The position numbers and the translations under genes are program-made. From the NCBI GenBank assembly GCA_947179155.2, contig OX359282.1, positions 31,042,221-31,106,220 of the forward strand: DNA of 64,000 nucleotides, in the 5' to 3' direction. This document shows, piece by piece, positions 10,703 through 23,309 of this stretch. Source of the DNA: Hedera helix. Taxonomy: Eukaryota > Streptophyta > Magnoliopsida > Apiales > Araliaceae. Numbering within the stretch: the first letter of the stretch is position 1; every line of letters begins with the position of its first letter. A model generated the notes under the pieces. That model made no database searches. It was given only the letters and a program-made list of their open reading frames with translations, and was not told where the DNA came from.

Positions 10703-12257
10703 CCACCCCGAACGAGGAGGGGTTATCGGGGTTTCTCGAATCAATTTTGTAAGTATTATCAGTCGAGAGGACGTGATGCGGAAAGATGTCACGACTTGAA
10801 GCAGCTGATTGAGAAGAATGTTCAGAGTGGGCGATTATTGCACTTTGTCGCTGGGCGCACAATCCCTCAAAGAGGACGACCACAAAGGGACGATCAGAAT
10901 GAGGCTGGAAAAAATCAGCCGAGGCCAGTTATTGATGTCATCAGTGGAGGGGTACCTAGAAACCAGGCGGGAAAGCGCCGGAGATTCACTTCGGAGATTG
11001 TAATGGCTTTGGTAGAACAGTCGGCCAAACCAAGACGGCTTTATCCGGGTATGGTCATCTCGTTTTCTGATGAGGATTACCTAGCTAATCCTATGGAACC
11101 ACATGAAGGGGCCTTGGTGATAACTGCCAAAGTATGACCTGTGGATATGAAGAGGATAATGGTCGATAACGGATCTTCTGTTAATGTGTTATACAGTCAT
11201 GCTTATCAACGCATGGATTTGGAAGGGATCAGGCCGGAAGTGGGACAAGAATCACCCTTATACGGGTTCGGGAATGAAGCCGTGCCTGTAATCGGGACAG
11301 TGGAGTTACCAATGGTGTTCGGAAACGCTCCTAAACAATTGAAGATCAACGTCAAGTTCTTTGTAGTACAGGTGGACTCAGCTTATAATGCTATCCTTGG
11401 AAGAACAACACTATCAGCACTTCAAGCAGTCACTTCGATTGCCCATTTTAAAATGAAGTTTCCTACTTTCCACGGAGTCGGAGAAGTAAAAGGTGATCTC
11501 GACATTGCGAGGAGGTGTTATCGGCACACTCTCACGGCACCACTGGTCGGGGTCAGCAAGATGAAGCAGACTTTGACGGTGGATGTTGAGCCTTTTACCG
11601 AGGGAGTTACTAACCCGTTGGCTTCCCCTGCTGAAGAAACCGAGGATGTAGAACTCATTCCGGGAAATACCGCGAAGTTGGTCAAGATAGGAGCCGGGTT
11701 AAAAGATACTTTGAAGAAGGGATTAACAGAGTTACTTAGAACTTATGCTGATATCTTCGTCTGGACGCTTCAAGATATGCCGGGGATGGCGAAAGATGTG
11801 GCCGTCCATAGGCTATCCGTTGATCCCGAGAAAAAGCCTGTCTTCCAGAAGTGACAGATATTTGCTCCCGAATGACAGAAGATCATTGATAAAGAAGTAG
11901 GAAAGCTATTGGACGCTGGTATTATCGAAGAGATTGAGTACCCGGAGTGGCCTGCTAATGTCGTATTGGTCCGCAAACAGAATGGAAAGTGGAAAGTCTG
12001 CATCGACTACACGGACCTGAATAAAGCTCGCCCGAAGGATTTCTATCTTTTGCCACACATCGACCAATTGATTGATGCAACTTCAGGGAATGCCATACTG
12101 AGCTTTTTTGACGCGTTTTTGGGATACAATCAGATTTTGATGGAGAGAGAAGATATCCCGAAGACCTCATTTATCACTTATCGGGCCATTTACGCCTACA
12201 ACCGAATGACGTTCGGACTCATTAATGCTGGAGCGACTTATCCGAGAATGATGAATA
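10703..12257 (+). pseudogene. Tat zinc-knuckle, protease and RT start, unit 1
   Basis: The zinc-knuckle region just after the gag stop is degenerate (FCKYYQSRGRDAERC; both His replaced). The aspartic protease is recognisable at about 11141 by VDNGSSVNVLYSHAY (DNGSS active site) and ILGRTTL. The N-terminal RT part (RKQNGKWKVCIDYTDLNKAR) begins near 11909. Stops interrupt at 11135 and 11852. RT is cut at 12257 before the YVDD motif. Confidence 0.85.
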
Positions 12258-12416
12258 TGAATGACTAGGGTGGTTGGGGGTTGTTTGAACCATTTTACAC
12301 TCAAAAATCAACCAACAAGCTAGCTTCCCATCCATGTAGGCCCCAAAATTCGGGATTGACCATATTATTTCTCCAATTTGACTTTATTTTTAAGTCCTAT
12401 ATAATTATATAAGTAT

Positions 12417-12491
<75 letters not shown>

Positions 12492-13275
12492 AATATATGT
12501 ATACATATTCACATATACAAGCTTATTGGGCTCCACTTTGGACCTTAGAATTAATTATATTGTGCTCATTCATTTAATTTGTTTTGGCTCAATTTTTTTA
12601 TTACATTGGGCTAACATTAACTAACACATGCTACAATTAATTAAATTAAGTATTGGGCTAGTTTTAACTATTACTTGGATCATTGTTTAATTAAATTATA
12701 TAGGCTACTAGGTTGGTTTATTGGACCTAATTTAATATATCACTTGGACTTATTATATAATCCAATTAGACTTGTTATTTATAAGCCAATTAGACTATTT
12801 AATTAAATTAGCTTACATAACACTATCACTTACAAATTCTTGGGTTTGTTTTAATAAAACCCTAACACATGTTAATACAAGTACCTTGACTTGATTAAAT
12901 TAAATCATTCACTAACCCTTATCATCAAAATTGGGTTTATAATATCGTTACATATACACGTACAATTATTTCCACAATGGGGTTATCTTTAATAATTCAC
13001 TTGCTTCTTCTTTCTCATCATTCCTACAAGTAATTAACTTATTCATTATAAAACTTCTTATTTGCCATACAAGGCCAACATTCAAGCTTTGTGATTTTAT
13101 CACATAAGCTTCTCTTACAATCTTTTTCCTTCTTTAGTTAATTATTTTATTTAACTAACTTAATACATCTCATCATACAATTTAACACATACACACATAC
13201 TTTATACCTCATATTTTCTTATGGATATAATTAAATAAAAAAAAAATTATGTTCGTAATTTTTTCGGTCATTACA
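12258..13275 (-). mobile_element. Solo Tekay-like (chromovirus) LTR, T1
   Basis: On the minus strand it runs TGTAATGACC...GTCATTCA, 1,018 bp with TG/CA ends that fall exactly at the breakpoint of the gypsy RT. The start resembles the TGTAACGACCC-type ends of plant Tekay/Del LTRs. The flanking 5-mers differ (GAATA and ACGCT). A 70-bp (TA)n run lies inside at 12419-12489. The family call is by resemblance only. Confidence 0.6.
12419..12489. repeat. (TA)n microsatellite
   Basis: About 70 bp of uninterrupted AT repeats. The T2 counterpart (34396-34415) is about 50 bp shorter, explaining most of the length difference between the two blocks. Confidence 0.95.
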
Positions 13276-13282
13276 ACGCTAG

Positions 13283-14696
13283 TGGATTCTGACGCAGTCT
13301 CGAATCCTCAACGCAATCCAACGACTGCGTCTTTACGATATCCACACGAACACTCCGCGAATCGTCTCACGATCTGCAGCAAAAGGAACCGCGGTACTAG
13401 CCACCAAGATCTGGATTTTCGAATTATTTTTCTCTCTACCTTCTTTCTGAAAGCGGCTAGGGTTTTAGTTTTTGTTCCATACGTGATTAAGACTACTGAT
13501 ATATCATATATATAGTAGTTAATAGGAATTAACCAAAACCTAATTTAATTAGAAAAATAAAATCCAAATTTATATATATTATATCTTAATTAAGTCTAAC
13601 TTAATTAATATACATATATATAAATTATTCTATTAATTTAAATTCGTAATTTTAAATACTATCAATCATATTGATATATTTAAATACTTACAATTTAAAT
13701 TAATTTCTTTTTAAATACGTTCTAAGTGTGTGACCCTATAACTTATTATTATGTTGGCAATAATTTTAAAATCATATTATAAAATTATAAACAGTGAGCG
13801 ACATCTAGTAATGCATCACTGCTACCCAAATAATAATAAGATCGGTGATTCGATGCAACCTTTTTGTGACCAATGTTTCAATGCAATTTAATCCTTTTAA
13901 CCTTGACATCCTAGATTAAACTCAAGGCATGGAAAGTGTCTTACTCTTCATAATTTAATCTGAGTTTTCTTGATCAATGAGTAGACTATATATGAAACAA
14001 ATCAATATTTGAGCATGACCATGCATTTCATAGTCCTACTCAATCAAGAGGCCTATGGATATCACCCCTAATATATAGGAGGGTTAAATTCTATCTAGAT
14101 CACTCATATTCCTCACATGATTCATGATGTACCCAATAATCACCTTTATTGTCCACCTTATTAAAGGTGACATTTGATTATATCAAATTACATAAATTCT
14201 CGTGTAATAATATAGTGATCTCAGGTCGGAGGATCATTACATCATTGTTACTATGAGAATTTCTTATGACACTTTGCATAATGCTCCACGTAGAATTCTC
14301 ATGGTGGGTCAGTCCAGTGCATTGTTCTCTAACATGTACCTATGCATTGACTCAAATATTTCATATATTTCATATATTTATGACCAATGAGATTTGGCCA
14401 TCAGTCAATCCATATACTAGTCTCAATGCATCATTGTTGTCTCATTAACAATGATACTCGACTAGGGATATTTAAGAGCAATAATACTAATTTTAATTTT
14501 ATAATCTCATGTTCAAGTCATATACTTGAAGCTATATAATTTGTATCACTATTATAAGGGTTTTTATTATGCTAATATTTATATAACGAAGTAAATGCAA
14601 TCATAGTAAAATAATCCATTTATTCAATCAAATATAATATCAAAAATGTTAAGCAATTACATCAAATAATTAGCCTCTAGGACATCAACTCTAACA
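13283..14696 (-). repeat. Copia-like 3' LTR, T1
   Basis: On the minus strand it begins TGTTAGAGTTGATGTCC and ends near CGTCAGAATCCA, about 1.4 kb. The bases just before it (GAAGGGAGAAAAT) look like a copia polypurine tract, so this is probably a 3' LTR whose internal region lay to the right. The inner boundary is uncertain and no coding remnant is visible beside it. Confidence 0.5.
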
Positions 14697-16517
14697 ATTT
14701 TCTCCCTTCAGTGGAACTCACATGAATAAAAAATAAATTATTATTATATAGAAAGTTATTTGTTTTATTATAATATAATATATAAAGTTATTTATTTTAT
14801 TATGAAATATTATAATATAGGTTTTGTTTTATTATGAAATCAGATGAATGAATTGAAAATGACGTACTCCTTTTGTAATCAGATTCCTCCAAATTCAAAA
14901 TTGGTATGCCACCTACCGCACCCACCTCTTCTTTTTGTCAAACCGAGTGTGCACTTTCTTACCCTAAAAATTGATTGATCGGTTGAGCAATTAAACTCAC
15001 ACTTTTCTTTTCCTTTACCGATATATTATGAGTATACTTTGAGTGTTGTGAGGCTACTCTGATGTTTTGGTAAAGCCAAAAAGAGTGCAAGAATTTCTCA
15101 AATGAGTCTTTTATTAAAAGAGTAATATTCGCACAAATACTCACTTTACACGGTATTCACAAATCTTCTTTTATAAGACTTTTCCTTTAGAATATTTATT
15201 TTGAAAAATTTCATTTGGAAGATTCTATTTTGAAATATTATTTCAAAAACTATTTTGATATTCTTATATTTTATTCTATACACTATACAAATTTATATTA
15301 TAAAAACACTTTTGATAATTTCATAATATATTAGTTAGTGTACACCGTGAAATTTATATGTGGTAGTTATGAATTATATTATAAATATATAGGCTGGTCC
15401 ACTACATTTAAAGCAGTCTCTTTTCACGTGATAAGGTAAGTGATATTATTTTCTTTCATATTCTTAAACTTATTATGGTAAGTATTGTTCGATAAAAATT
15501 CTGAAATGATTAATAGTTTGCGCTTCATTTAATATTATTTCACATGAACCTTCTTATTTACCTGAACCTTTCTATCGAATTTTAACCGTTATTTTTGAAC
15601 TATGGATCTTGAATATCATTCTTGAATTTGACTCGACATTATGTTAACAATTTGGACATTATTTGACTCTGGACAAAGTAAAATTTGTAAACTTTTAATG
15701 TCTATTATTTATCCTATTATCCTCTTTCTTTGTCATCATTTATATCACTATTATCAATTCTAATAATCAAGAATAAACTTGTTGTGAATATCTTTGGTCT
15801 GGATGCAAAGATAATATAATTGATGAATATATATGGCCTGTGGAACAGATGATGGTATGATTAGTGAATGTCTTTGGCCTGGGGCAAAGACGATATGATT
15901 GTTAAGTGTCGTTTAGGACACGTGCTTAAAGTTCTCTTTGACATGGAGGAAAGAAAAATCGTTGTTTGGCATGATCATGAGCAGTTGTGTTTCATATGAT
16001 AAAAATTTATGATGCTTTTTATGAAAAAAGAGAAGTTAGTAGACAATATAGTTTACATGATTCTTCTAATTGATTGCTTATTCCACTGCAGATATTTGTT
16101 GAAGACTTATTGTCTATTATATTCTATCATTCCGCTGTAGTTGTTGATCTAAAATTTGTTACCTATTGTATTCTATCAGGAACTCATCACTGTTGAAGAC
16201 TATTGATAATTTATTCATTATTATCTTAGTCATTGTATTCTTTATTGAGTTATTTGAGCTCACCGTTTCCTTTTTATTCTATTGTTCTTCAGCAAGAAAT
16301 GAGAGAGTAGCTGGGTCTAGCCGAAGAATGGAGTGAATGTCCGAGTAATAGCTGTAGTAGTCTTCATATGTTGTAAATTAGAGTGACAATAATAGTGAAG
16401 ACTTAGTTGTGTATTATTGAACATTGTATTGTTGTACTTGTACCGTGATGTAATAGTTGTTATGTTTTTTTATGACTAAAGTTTGGGTTGTATAGACCCT
16501 AATTTGGGAGCGTCACA
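14697..16517. other. Repeat-derived non-coding DNA, T1
   Basis: No coding sequence recognised. The right edge ends TTTGGGAGCGTCACA (16517), like the end of a chromovirus LTR. Internal short repeats around 15,780-15,890 contain 'TTTGGCCTGG' variants. Duplicated as 36613-38433. Confidence 0.45.
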
Positions 16518-17383
16518 GAGGGTGTATTATATTTAGATAATTTACAATTTTTATAGTTAGTATCGTCTAAAGTTAAATAAAATAATATTAATTTTGAATT
16601 TAAAAATATCTTAAACTATTTTTAAGAAAATTAAAATTGATGCTGTACTTTAGAACGAAGAGAGTTTAATTAATATACCGAGTCCGACATATATTATATT
16701 ATAGAATTTAATTTAAAATATCACCCTAAATTTGCTTTGGATAGTTCATCTCAGTAAAACTATTGCTATAACCTAGTGTCTTGGCCCAACGATTATCCTC
16801 ACCCCTTGTGTACCAAGAGGATGAGTGTTCAAATATTAATTTGTGGTGATAAAATAGTGTGTGAATTTAAATTAGCAAAAAAAAAAAAAAAATGTGTTGT
16901 TATCAGCTGAAAATCAAGTGTTGTGGATAACATGTCAACTGTTAATTAGTCATCCAAAATAGGAGAAGCACCTGTCGGCACTCAAACTCCTGAAAATCTG
17001 GTTCTTGTTCATCATTGACATTTCAATATATACTTGTCATTCTAGTATATAAGTACCAAGTATTTAACATTTTTTTTACTTGGTAACCTACAACTCAGTC
17101 AAGTCCTTAGATAAGGTATTAGTACAGGACTAAAAGCAGTTCATATAGGAACATTAACCAAAAACTAAAACATACTACTTGAAGACGTACTACCTCTTTT
17201 TTGGTTACTAATGAACATAATTACGAAATTCTTGAAATTCATAAATCAATTTTCAACATAAACATCGTGCACTTCATAAAAACATATAAGATACTTCCAC
17301 AATTATTTTCTTACATAAATGCATCTTTTTGTGGGAGCTGAGGACTCGCAACAAATTGTGCAAAACAGATGATCATTACTTAG
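16518..17383. other. A2 downstream region
   Basis: Non-coding flank 3' of A2, repeated at 38434-39301 downstream of A3. The sequence is close between the two copies. No gene is seen. Confidence 0.6.
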
Positions 17384-19912
17384 TTATTTCTTTGTTAAAG
17401 TGACAACTATATTAAAGCAATTAAGATCCTCCATTGATGAAACCTCAGCCAAATGATCTGCAAACCTAATGAATAAATCGTCGATAATAGAATCTCCGAA
17501 ATGACCAGCCAGCATGGGTTCCATAAAAGCCCTTGTACCATCTGCCATTGTTTTTGCACTACTTATCTCGCCATCGTTCTCGCCAACGTTCCAATTCACT
17601 CTAAAAGTATGTAGCTTATCAAGATTAAAGGAGCCTTCATCCTGAATAATAGCCTCCACTTCGTCCTTGTATGGCAAATAGATAGGGATATTGAATGAAA
17701 ATAAATCGGCCTCTTCAACAATCCCCTGAAGGAAACCACGAAATGATCAATAAACTGTTAAACAAAAATATGTAACAAGCATATATGATACTTAAGTACA
17801 ATGTCGCACTATGAAATTAAAAATATTGAATAATAATCATATATTATTCCTACTGATATTATCTGGAGCAAAAATGGAACTGTGGCAGAAAATACATATT
17901 TAACGATAACACTCGATACTTTAAAAACGACACTTATTATTCTAACAATATAATTTTTGCTTTAACTATATTATCAGTTAAAAAACTAGTTAAATAGTCT
18001 AGTTTCAATACCTCCTTTACCATGCCAGCAAGTGATTCTCCAAGCAGTTCGAAACGGCCCCATCCATCTTTGCTAGAGAAATCAGCGCTGCTCCTACCAA
18101 GCAATGTTAAAACCATTCGCCCACCTGGTACGATTTCCTGGGAGCGTAACCTCAGAAATGATGAAAAATCCCTCTGAAATTGCTTCAAGTACGCCTCAAA
18201 CACGTCGGGACTCCCCGACACTAGATATATATTTTCCTTGTTATTTTCTAGCCCTTCAGGAACCTACCGTGTTATAATCAGGAACATTAATTAATACATT
18301 ATTAGGTGTGTATATATATATATATACAAAAACGTAACGTTATTTTTCTTATGTGCTTTCTTGTATTCCATGTACCAGGAAAAACTAAAAAACATGCTGC
18401 GGTGAACACATACAAACATCGGCACCTCTAAAAGTCGTCGCAACAGTGTGTACGTCTTTCTGTCGCATCAACATACCTTTTATCTGTTTTCGCGAACGGA
18501 TAAACAAACTATTGCAACATTATCAATGATGTAACTCTTTCGTGGCCTTATCCAATTTGTATGAATTTGCCTAGTAGGATATCTTAATTATAAGATTATC
18601 ATAAAAAAATTTAAAGTCTATTTTTAAATTCAAAATTAACCTGAATTAATACTCGTATTACTTGCATATATTTCAAAATTAGAATGTCCCTACATAGATC
18701 TAACAGCTTTATACAATATTATCAAAAAGAGTATCTCTTCAATGAAAGTTTCTTTTTACATACCCAAAAATGAAAAATACCTGAGACAGCCAATGAACAC
18801 TGTAAGAAGAATGAACAAAGTGTAGGCTGTTGCTAGGGAAAATCCTGCCATAGAATGAACCTGGCATTCCTGATATGAAACAAGGCCCGAATTCGTCTCC
18901 TTTTTCCTTCTTGAACTTGTCATAGAAAACTGGGAGTGATTTGAAAAGGTTGTTGAAGTCATTTTCCGGCAGATCATTTAGAGACACATGAAACTCCGGT
19001 ACTCTCCGATTATTTTCCCGGCACAGATCATAAACTGCGTTGATAATATCGGAAACGGAGGAGAGGGTGTTAGGCCCCGAAGAGCAACCGAGATCAGCTA
19101 TGTTAAAACACTTGGGGAAGGTTTCACTATACATATTCTTGATGGTCTCCGTTAATACGGGCCGTACCTTCGAAATCACTATTTTCTGAAAATTTACATG
19201 AGTAAAATGTTTAGGGTGAGATAATAGATACTCCCACCGTTCTACGAGACGAGTCTGACTTGCAAAATTTGCAAAATCAGGAATGATTTTTTGTATTGCT
19301 GATACTGTCACTAAAAATATATTTGTTTTAACAACATAAATTTACATGAGTAAAATGTTTAGGGTGAGATAATAGATACTCCTACCGTTCTACGAGACGA
19401 GTCTGACTTGCAAAATTTTATTGCTGATACTGTCACTAAAAATATTTTTGTTTTAACAACATAAATTTAATTTATTTTGATGATATCAACCCCCAAAATT
19501 AGGGGCTTCACTCATTGTATGCAATACATATTTAGTGGCAAAAAAGAAGAAGATTTTGTGACAATAAGTTAATTATTCGTCCCTTATAATAATAAATGTG
19601 CCGATGTCACTAAATATGTATCGAAAATAATTACTTGATGTCTCCTCATCAAAAATTAGGATGAAGAATTTGTATCATGTCACTATCTACGAGTAGAAAG
19701 AAGATTTTTTTTTATAGAGAAAAAAAATTAACAAATGAGACTATTTTTGAAACAGATGGAGTAAGAGATGGACTATTTCTGTGTGAACTGTTTGAGTTTC
19801 TGTGTGAGAGAGACAGAGAGAAAGGGAAGGGAGAGACCTGAAGGATGGAGTTATTGGCATAGCTAGATTCACCATTGCCTGCATTCATGTAAAGAACATT
19901 TGTGACCACCAT
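17384..19912 (-). CDS. SABATH methyltransferase A2, complete four-exon gene
   Basis: Complete SABATH carboxyl methyltransferase, 357 codons, close to the family's usual 350-380. Exons on the minus strand: 19838-19912, 18781-19185, 18012-18263, 17384-17725; all introns phase 0 with GT/AG ends. Features in order: NAGNGESSYANNS (residues 10-22), Q25, SAM-binding IADLGCSSGPNT, FHVSLNDLPENDF, SSYSVHWLSQ ending at residue 160, QFQRDF, VPGGRMVLT, and a C-terminal exon beginning GIVEEADLFSFNIP and ending VTLTKK. The residue before the conserved Trp157 is His, where salicylate methyltransferases have Met, so a salicylate substrate should not be assumed. Exon 3 differs slightly from A1 (GRSSAD, GRFELL). 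Intron 1 carries a partial tandem duplication. No stop or frameshift was seen. Expression cannot be judged. Confidence 0.93.
19194..19460. repeat. Partial tandem duplication in A2 intron 1
   Basis: The stretch TTTACATGAGTAAAATG through the CACTAAAAATAT sequence occurs twice in a row. The second copy has an internal deletion. The same structure is in A3 (about 41098-41364) and it is absent from A1, linking A2 and A3. Confidence 0.85.
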
Positions 19913-21219
19913 TTCTGCTACCTTTGCTTTCTCTTTGGCAATTGAGATTATTTAAGATCTTGGAAAGGGGTCCCATGAAGTTTTTGACCGAGTAGTCTGG
20001 CCTTTCAACCGAAAGAAAAACTAATTAAAAAAAGCCAAATTTGATAGACACTAGAGATTTTTTCGTAGTTATCCGTCCCTTGTAATAATTTTGCTGATTT
20101 CATTAAATATGTATTTTTTTCCTTGGATATTTTAGCTAGATGAGTTGACTTTTAAAACTAAGATTGTATTATGTATCTTTGGCTATATCTGACCACTATC
20201 CTTTCACAAGAACAACTTGTCAAAAAAATTGTTCATATAAGAAGTTTATTGTTCAGCTAGTAGATATAAGCCATGCAAAATCTATTCATTTCTATATAAA
20301 GAGTCTCGTTTATTAAATTTTTTTTTATAAAAAAGTTATATTTTATTGATTATAATAAATAATAATATAATATTCTTAAATTTGTCAATTAATACTAAAC
20401 AATTTATTATTTCAAAATCAAAAATAAAATAAAAATATATTCTCAATATTTATAAATTTTATAAATACGACTCTTTTCTTAGAATAAAATGAGCAAAGAG
20501 ATGACTTGGCACCATTTGTTCCTTCAATAATCAAATCCTGAATGGAGTTGTAATTTGTGAAGAGATTCCGAATGACTTGGCACCATTTGTTACTTCAATA
20601 ATCAAATCCTGAATGGAGTCGAATATTTGTAAGGGTTCGTTTAATGTGTGTTTTAAGAGTATTTTTAATAATGGTTAGAAATAAAATTTTAGATTAAATA
20701 TAGTTTAAGATTTATCTTAGAGTTCCAGCAGTCAGATTATATATAGTCTGTGATTATATTTAATGGAAAAGAAAGACTAAATTAAGGAATGAGATAGTCT
20801 ATGGACTATAATTTTAATAATATTTAAATGGAATGGTAGAAGATGATTGGAGCTTTTTTGAATTCATTGATTATTTTAATTCTTTTATATTATAGTCCAC
20901 ATGATAATCCATCTCTTGAAATGATTGAAGACTAAATGACATTTAATGATGTCATATGAACTAAATATAGTCCATAAAATAGTCCATCTGTTGAAGATGC
21001 ACTCAGAGCACATATTAAGCGCGAAAAATAAGAGAGAGAATTTATTAAATATTATTTTTTTATGTATTTGTATTGAATTTAATATATATGGTCGATTAAT
21101 ATATTATTGAATTCAATACAAATATATAAACAAATAATATTATGCATTAAATTTCGTGTTTAATGTATCTTAAAGATACTTTCTAAAAAAATCTTATTTG
21201 TAATAGGATAATAAGTTTT

Positions 21220-21299
<80 letters not shown>

Positions 21300-21393
21300 A
21301 TCTGGGCCATCTGGCTAGGAAGAGAGAGAGAGAGAGAGAGAGAAACAGACAAGTGCAAGTACCCAGACTGCTATTTTTCAGTCATACTACTCT

Positions 21394-21428
<35 letters not shown>

Positions 21429-23309
21429 TTTTGCTAATTAATTATTGCAACTATTATTTTTAGTTAAGACCCCTGCTATTTGTTTCTTATATATATAGTC
21501 CATGACTCCATGTGCATGAAATATGCCCATACTTCCTCACATTTTCCCTGTTTTTTTGTCAAAAATTAAAATTAATCTTAAAATTATATTAAAAATCAAT
21601 CAAATATTAATAGAATTATATTAATAATTTTAATATATATGACAATTTTATAAAAATAGAGAAACCATATTTATAATTTAATTTCAATTTTTAAATCAAT
21701 TCGAACCGCACCAATAATGTAGGATTATCTTGTGGGCACTTGATCATGTTTGCCAATGACCCTTCTCCCATTATGCAGCTATTAAAAGGTTACATCACCA
21801 TCCCAAATGTGTTGCTTTCATCTCTATAATTAGCGACTTCAAGTAAGTGTCTTTTCATGATTTCGTATCCAGCCAACATGGGTTTTCTTAACTTAAAACT
21901 ACTTAACATACAACTAAGCCCCGGCCAAAAGCTCTCCATTGAAATTAGCATGTCAAATTTTAAATAAAGGTAGCAGAAATATATGCACAATAGAAACAAA
22001 TTAGTCTCTCCATTCTATAATAATATTTTTTTTAGGAAAAAATAATTTATTTCAATTTATAGTACTCTTATATTTTTCATCTTTCAAGAACTCTTATATT
22101 AGTAGTTCTCAATTTCTTATAAAAAGGTGAGGATGAAATTTTACACAAATTTCAATTATCAATAGATAATAAAGGACTTTTTAATCGGTGTACATAAAAC
22201 TAAAACAACTATTATTATAAAATAGAGGAAGTAACATATAAATAAATTAAATCTATATTACTCGATTATAGAGGAATATTCTAGTATTACTTTATCATTA
22301 GAGATAATAATAAATTATTTTCTCTATTTTATAATAATAGTCATTTTAATTTTATGCACACAGATAAAGAAAATTATTTAATATTATATTTTAATAATTG
22401 AAATTTCTGTAAAATTATATCACTATCCCTTTATGTGAAGTTGAAAATAAGTAATATAGAAGAGAGAATTTCTTGAAAATTAAGAGATTTTATGGGTAAT
22501 ATAATATAGTAAATAATTTATTCTTTTTAAAAAATACAAACAACAAGTAAATTAAAATAATATTTTTCCTAAAAATCTATTATGATAAAATGAAGAGAGT
22601 ACAAACCAAAAATAAATTAAATTAAAATTTTTAATTTTTAATTTTTTATTATTATTATGAAATGAAGGAAGTACTAGGACAAGTATAGGTAGACTATGTC
22701 AAACCTTAGGATTCAGAATTTTAGAATTTCTTGAAAAATAAGAGATTTTATGGGGGATAGCGTCTCCTCAAAGCTAAATGTAATGTATTTTGGGCTTAGA
22801 ATTTTTTTAGTAATTTGGTCTTAAATTTTATTAATATTTTAAATTTTATAAATTTGAGTTCATATTATATAATATAGAGTTTTTAAATTACTATATAAAT
22901 ATTATTTTGTATATAAATTATTATAAAATATAAAAGACATATATATAAATATATCGAACAAATAAAATTATCCAAAATTAATAAATTTAGATGTATATTG
23001 TACTGTTTTTCTTTTCATTCTTCTTTAATTTTCTGTGAGATTATTTAGGATATTTAATCTTAAATTCTAACAGAAACTTTGCACACACCATAAATTATTA
23101 AGGCTACGATAAAAGGTAAAGATTTTTTAAGCATAGAAGATTGGAAATGAATTGAAGAAAATGTCTTATCGATTGGCCAGTCCTGATATTTTTGACCAAT
23201 CAACAAGATCACACACAACTACAAATTTTCTATCATATCATGCTCAGCATATTGCTCAATATTAACGATCAACTTACTAAAATTATTCCTTACTTTTAAA
23301 AGAAGTTAA
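19913..23309. other. A2-B2 intergenic region
   Basis: Non-coding, homologous to 2064-5273 and nearly identical to 41817-45229. It holds a short tandem duplication at 20501-20625 (a 'GACTTGGCACCATTTGTT' unit), a MITE at 20722-21000, a (TA)n-(TG)n run and (TTTA)n at 21224-21432. Confidence 0.7.
20722..21000. mobile_element. MITE in the A2-B2 intergenic region
   Basis: About 280 bp. The left end, GTTCCAGCAGTCAGAT, is partly complementary to the right end, CCATCTGTTGAAGATGC. CTTAGAG and CTCAGAG flank it as an imperfect direct repeat. Many 'AGTCCAT/ATGGACT' subterminal motifs are present. Also found at 42626-42904, not in the A1-B1 interval. Superfamily (hAT or Mutator-like) not settled. Confidence 0.55.

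Larger units (their letters stand above)
8529..12257 (+). mobile_element. Tat-type Ty3/gypsy element in T1 (internally deleted)
   Basis: Inserted in B1 exon 2. It contains one LTR, a PBS, gag, protease and the start of RT, then ends abruptly at 12257 against a Tekay-like LTR. Compared with T2 it lacks 5,956 bp. Up to about 9,780 it resembles the first T2 copy, including the same gag frameshift. By 10,740 and onward it resembles the second T2 copy, including a degenerate zinc knuckle and the same 3' break. No 3' LTR or target duplication is present. Confidence 0.9.

Noticed and set aside
13249..13515. Plus-strand 88-codon open frame
   Set aside because: Crosses the boundary of two LTRs; not conserved in the T2 copy, which has a stop.
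13276..14701. Copia-like LTR as a clean solo LTR
   Set aside because: No matching 5-bp flanks, and the left boundary is uncertain; the purine tract suggests a 3' LTR fragment.
14697..16517. Possible copia internal coding region
   Set aside because: No gag or pol motif found in any frame despite the adjoining copia-like LTR.
21272..21463. Plus-strand frame of Cys/Val and Glu/Arg repeats
   Set aside because: Translation of TG, GA and TTTA microsatellites.
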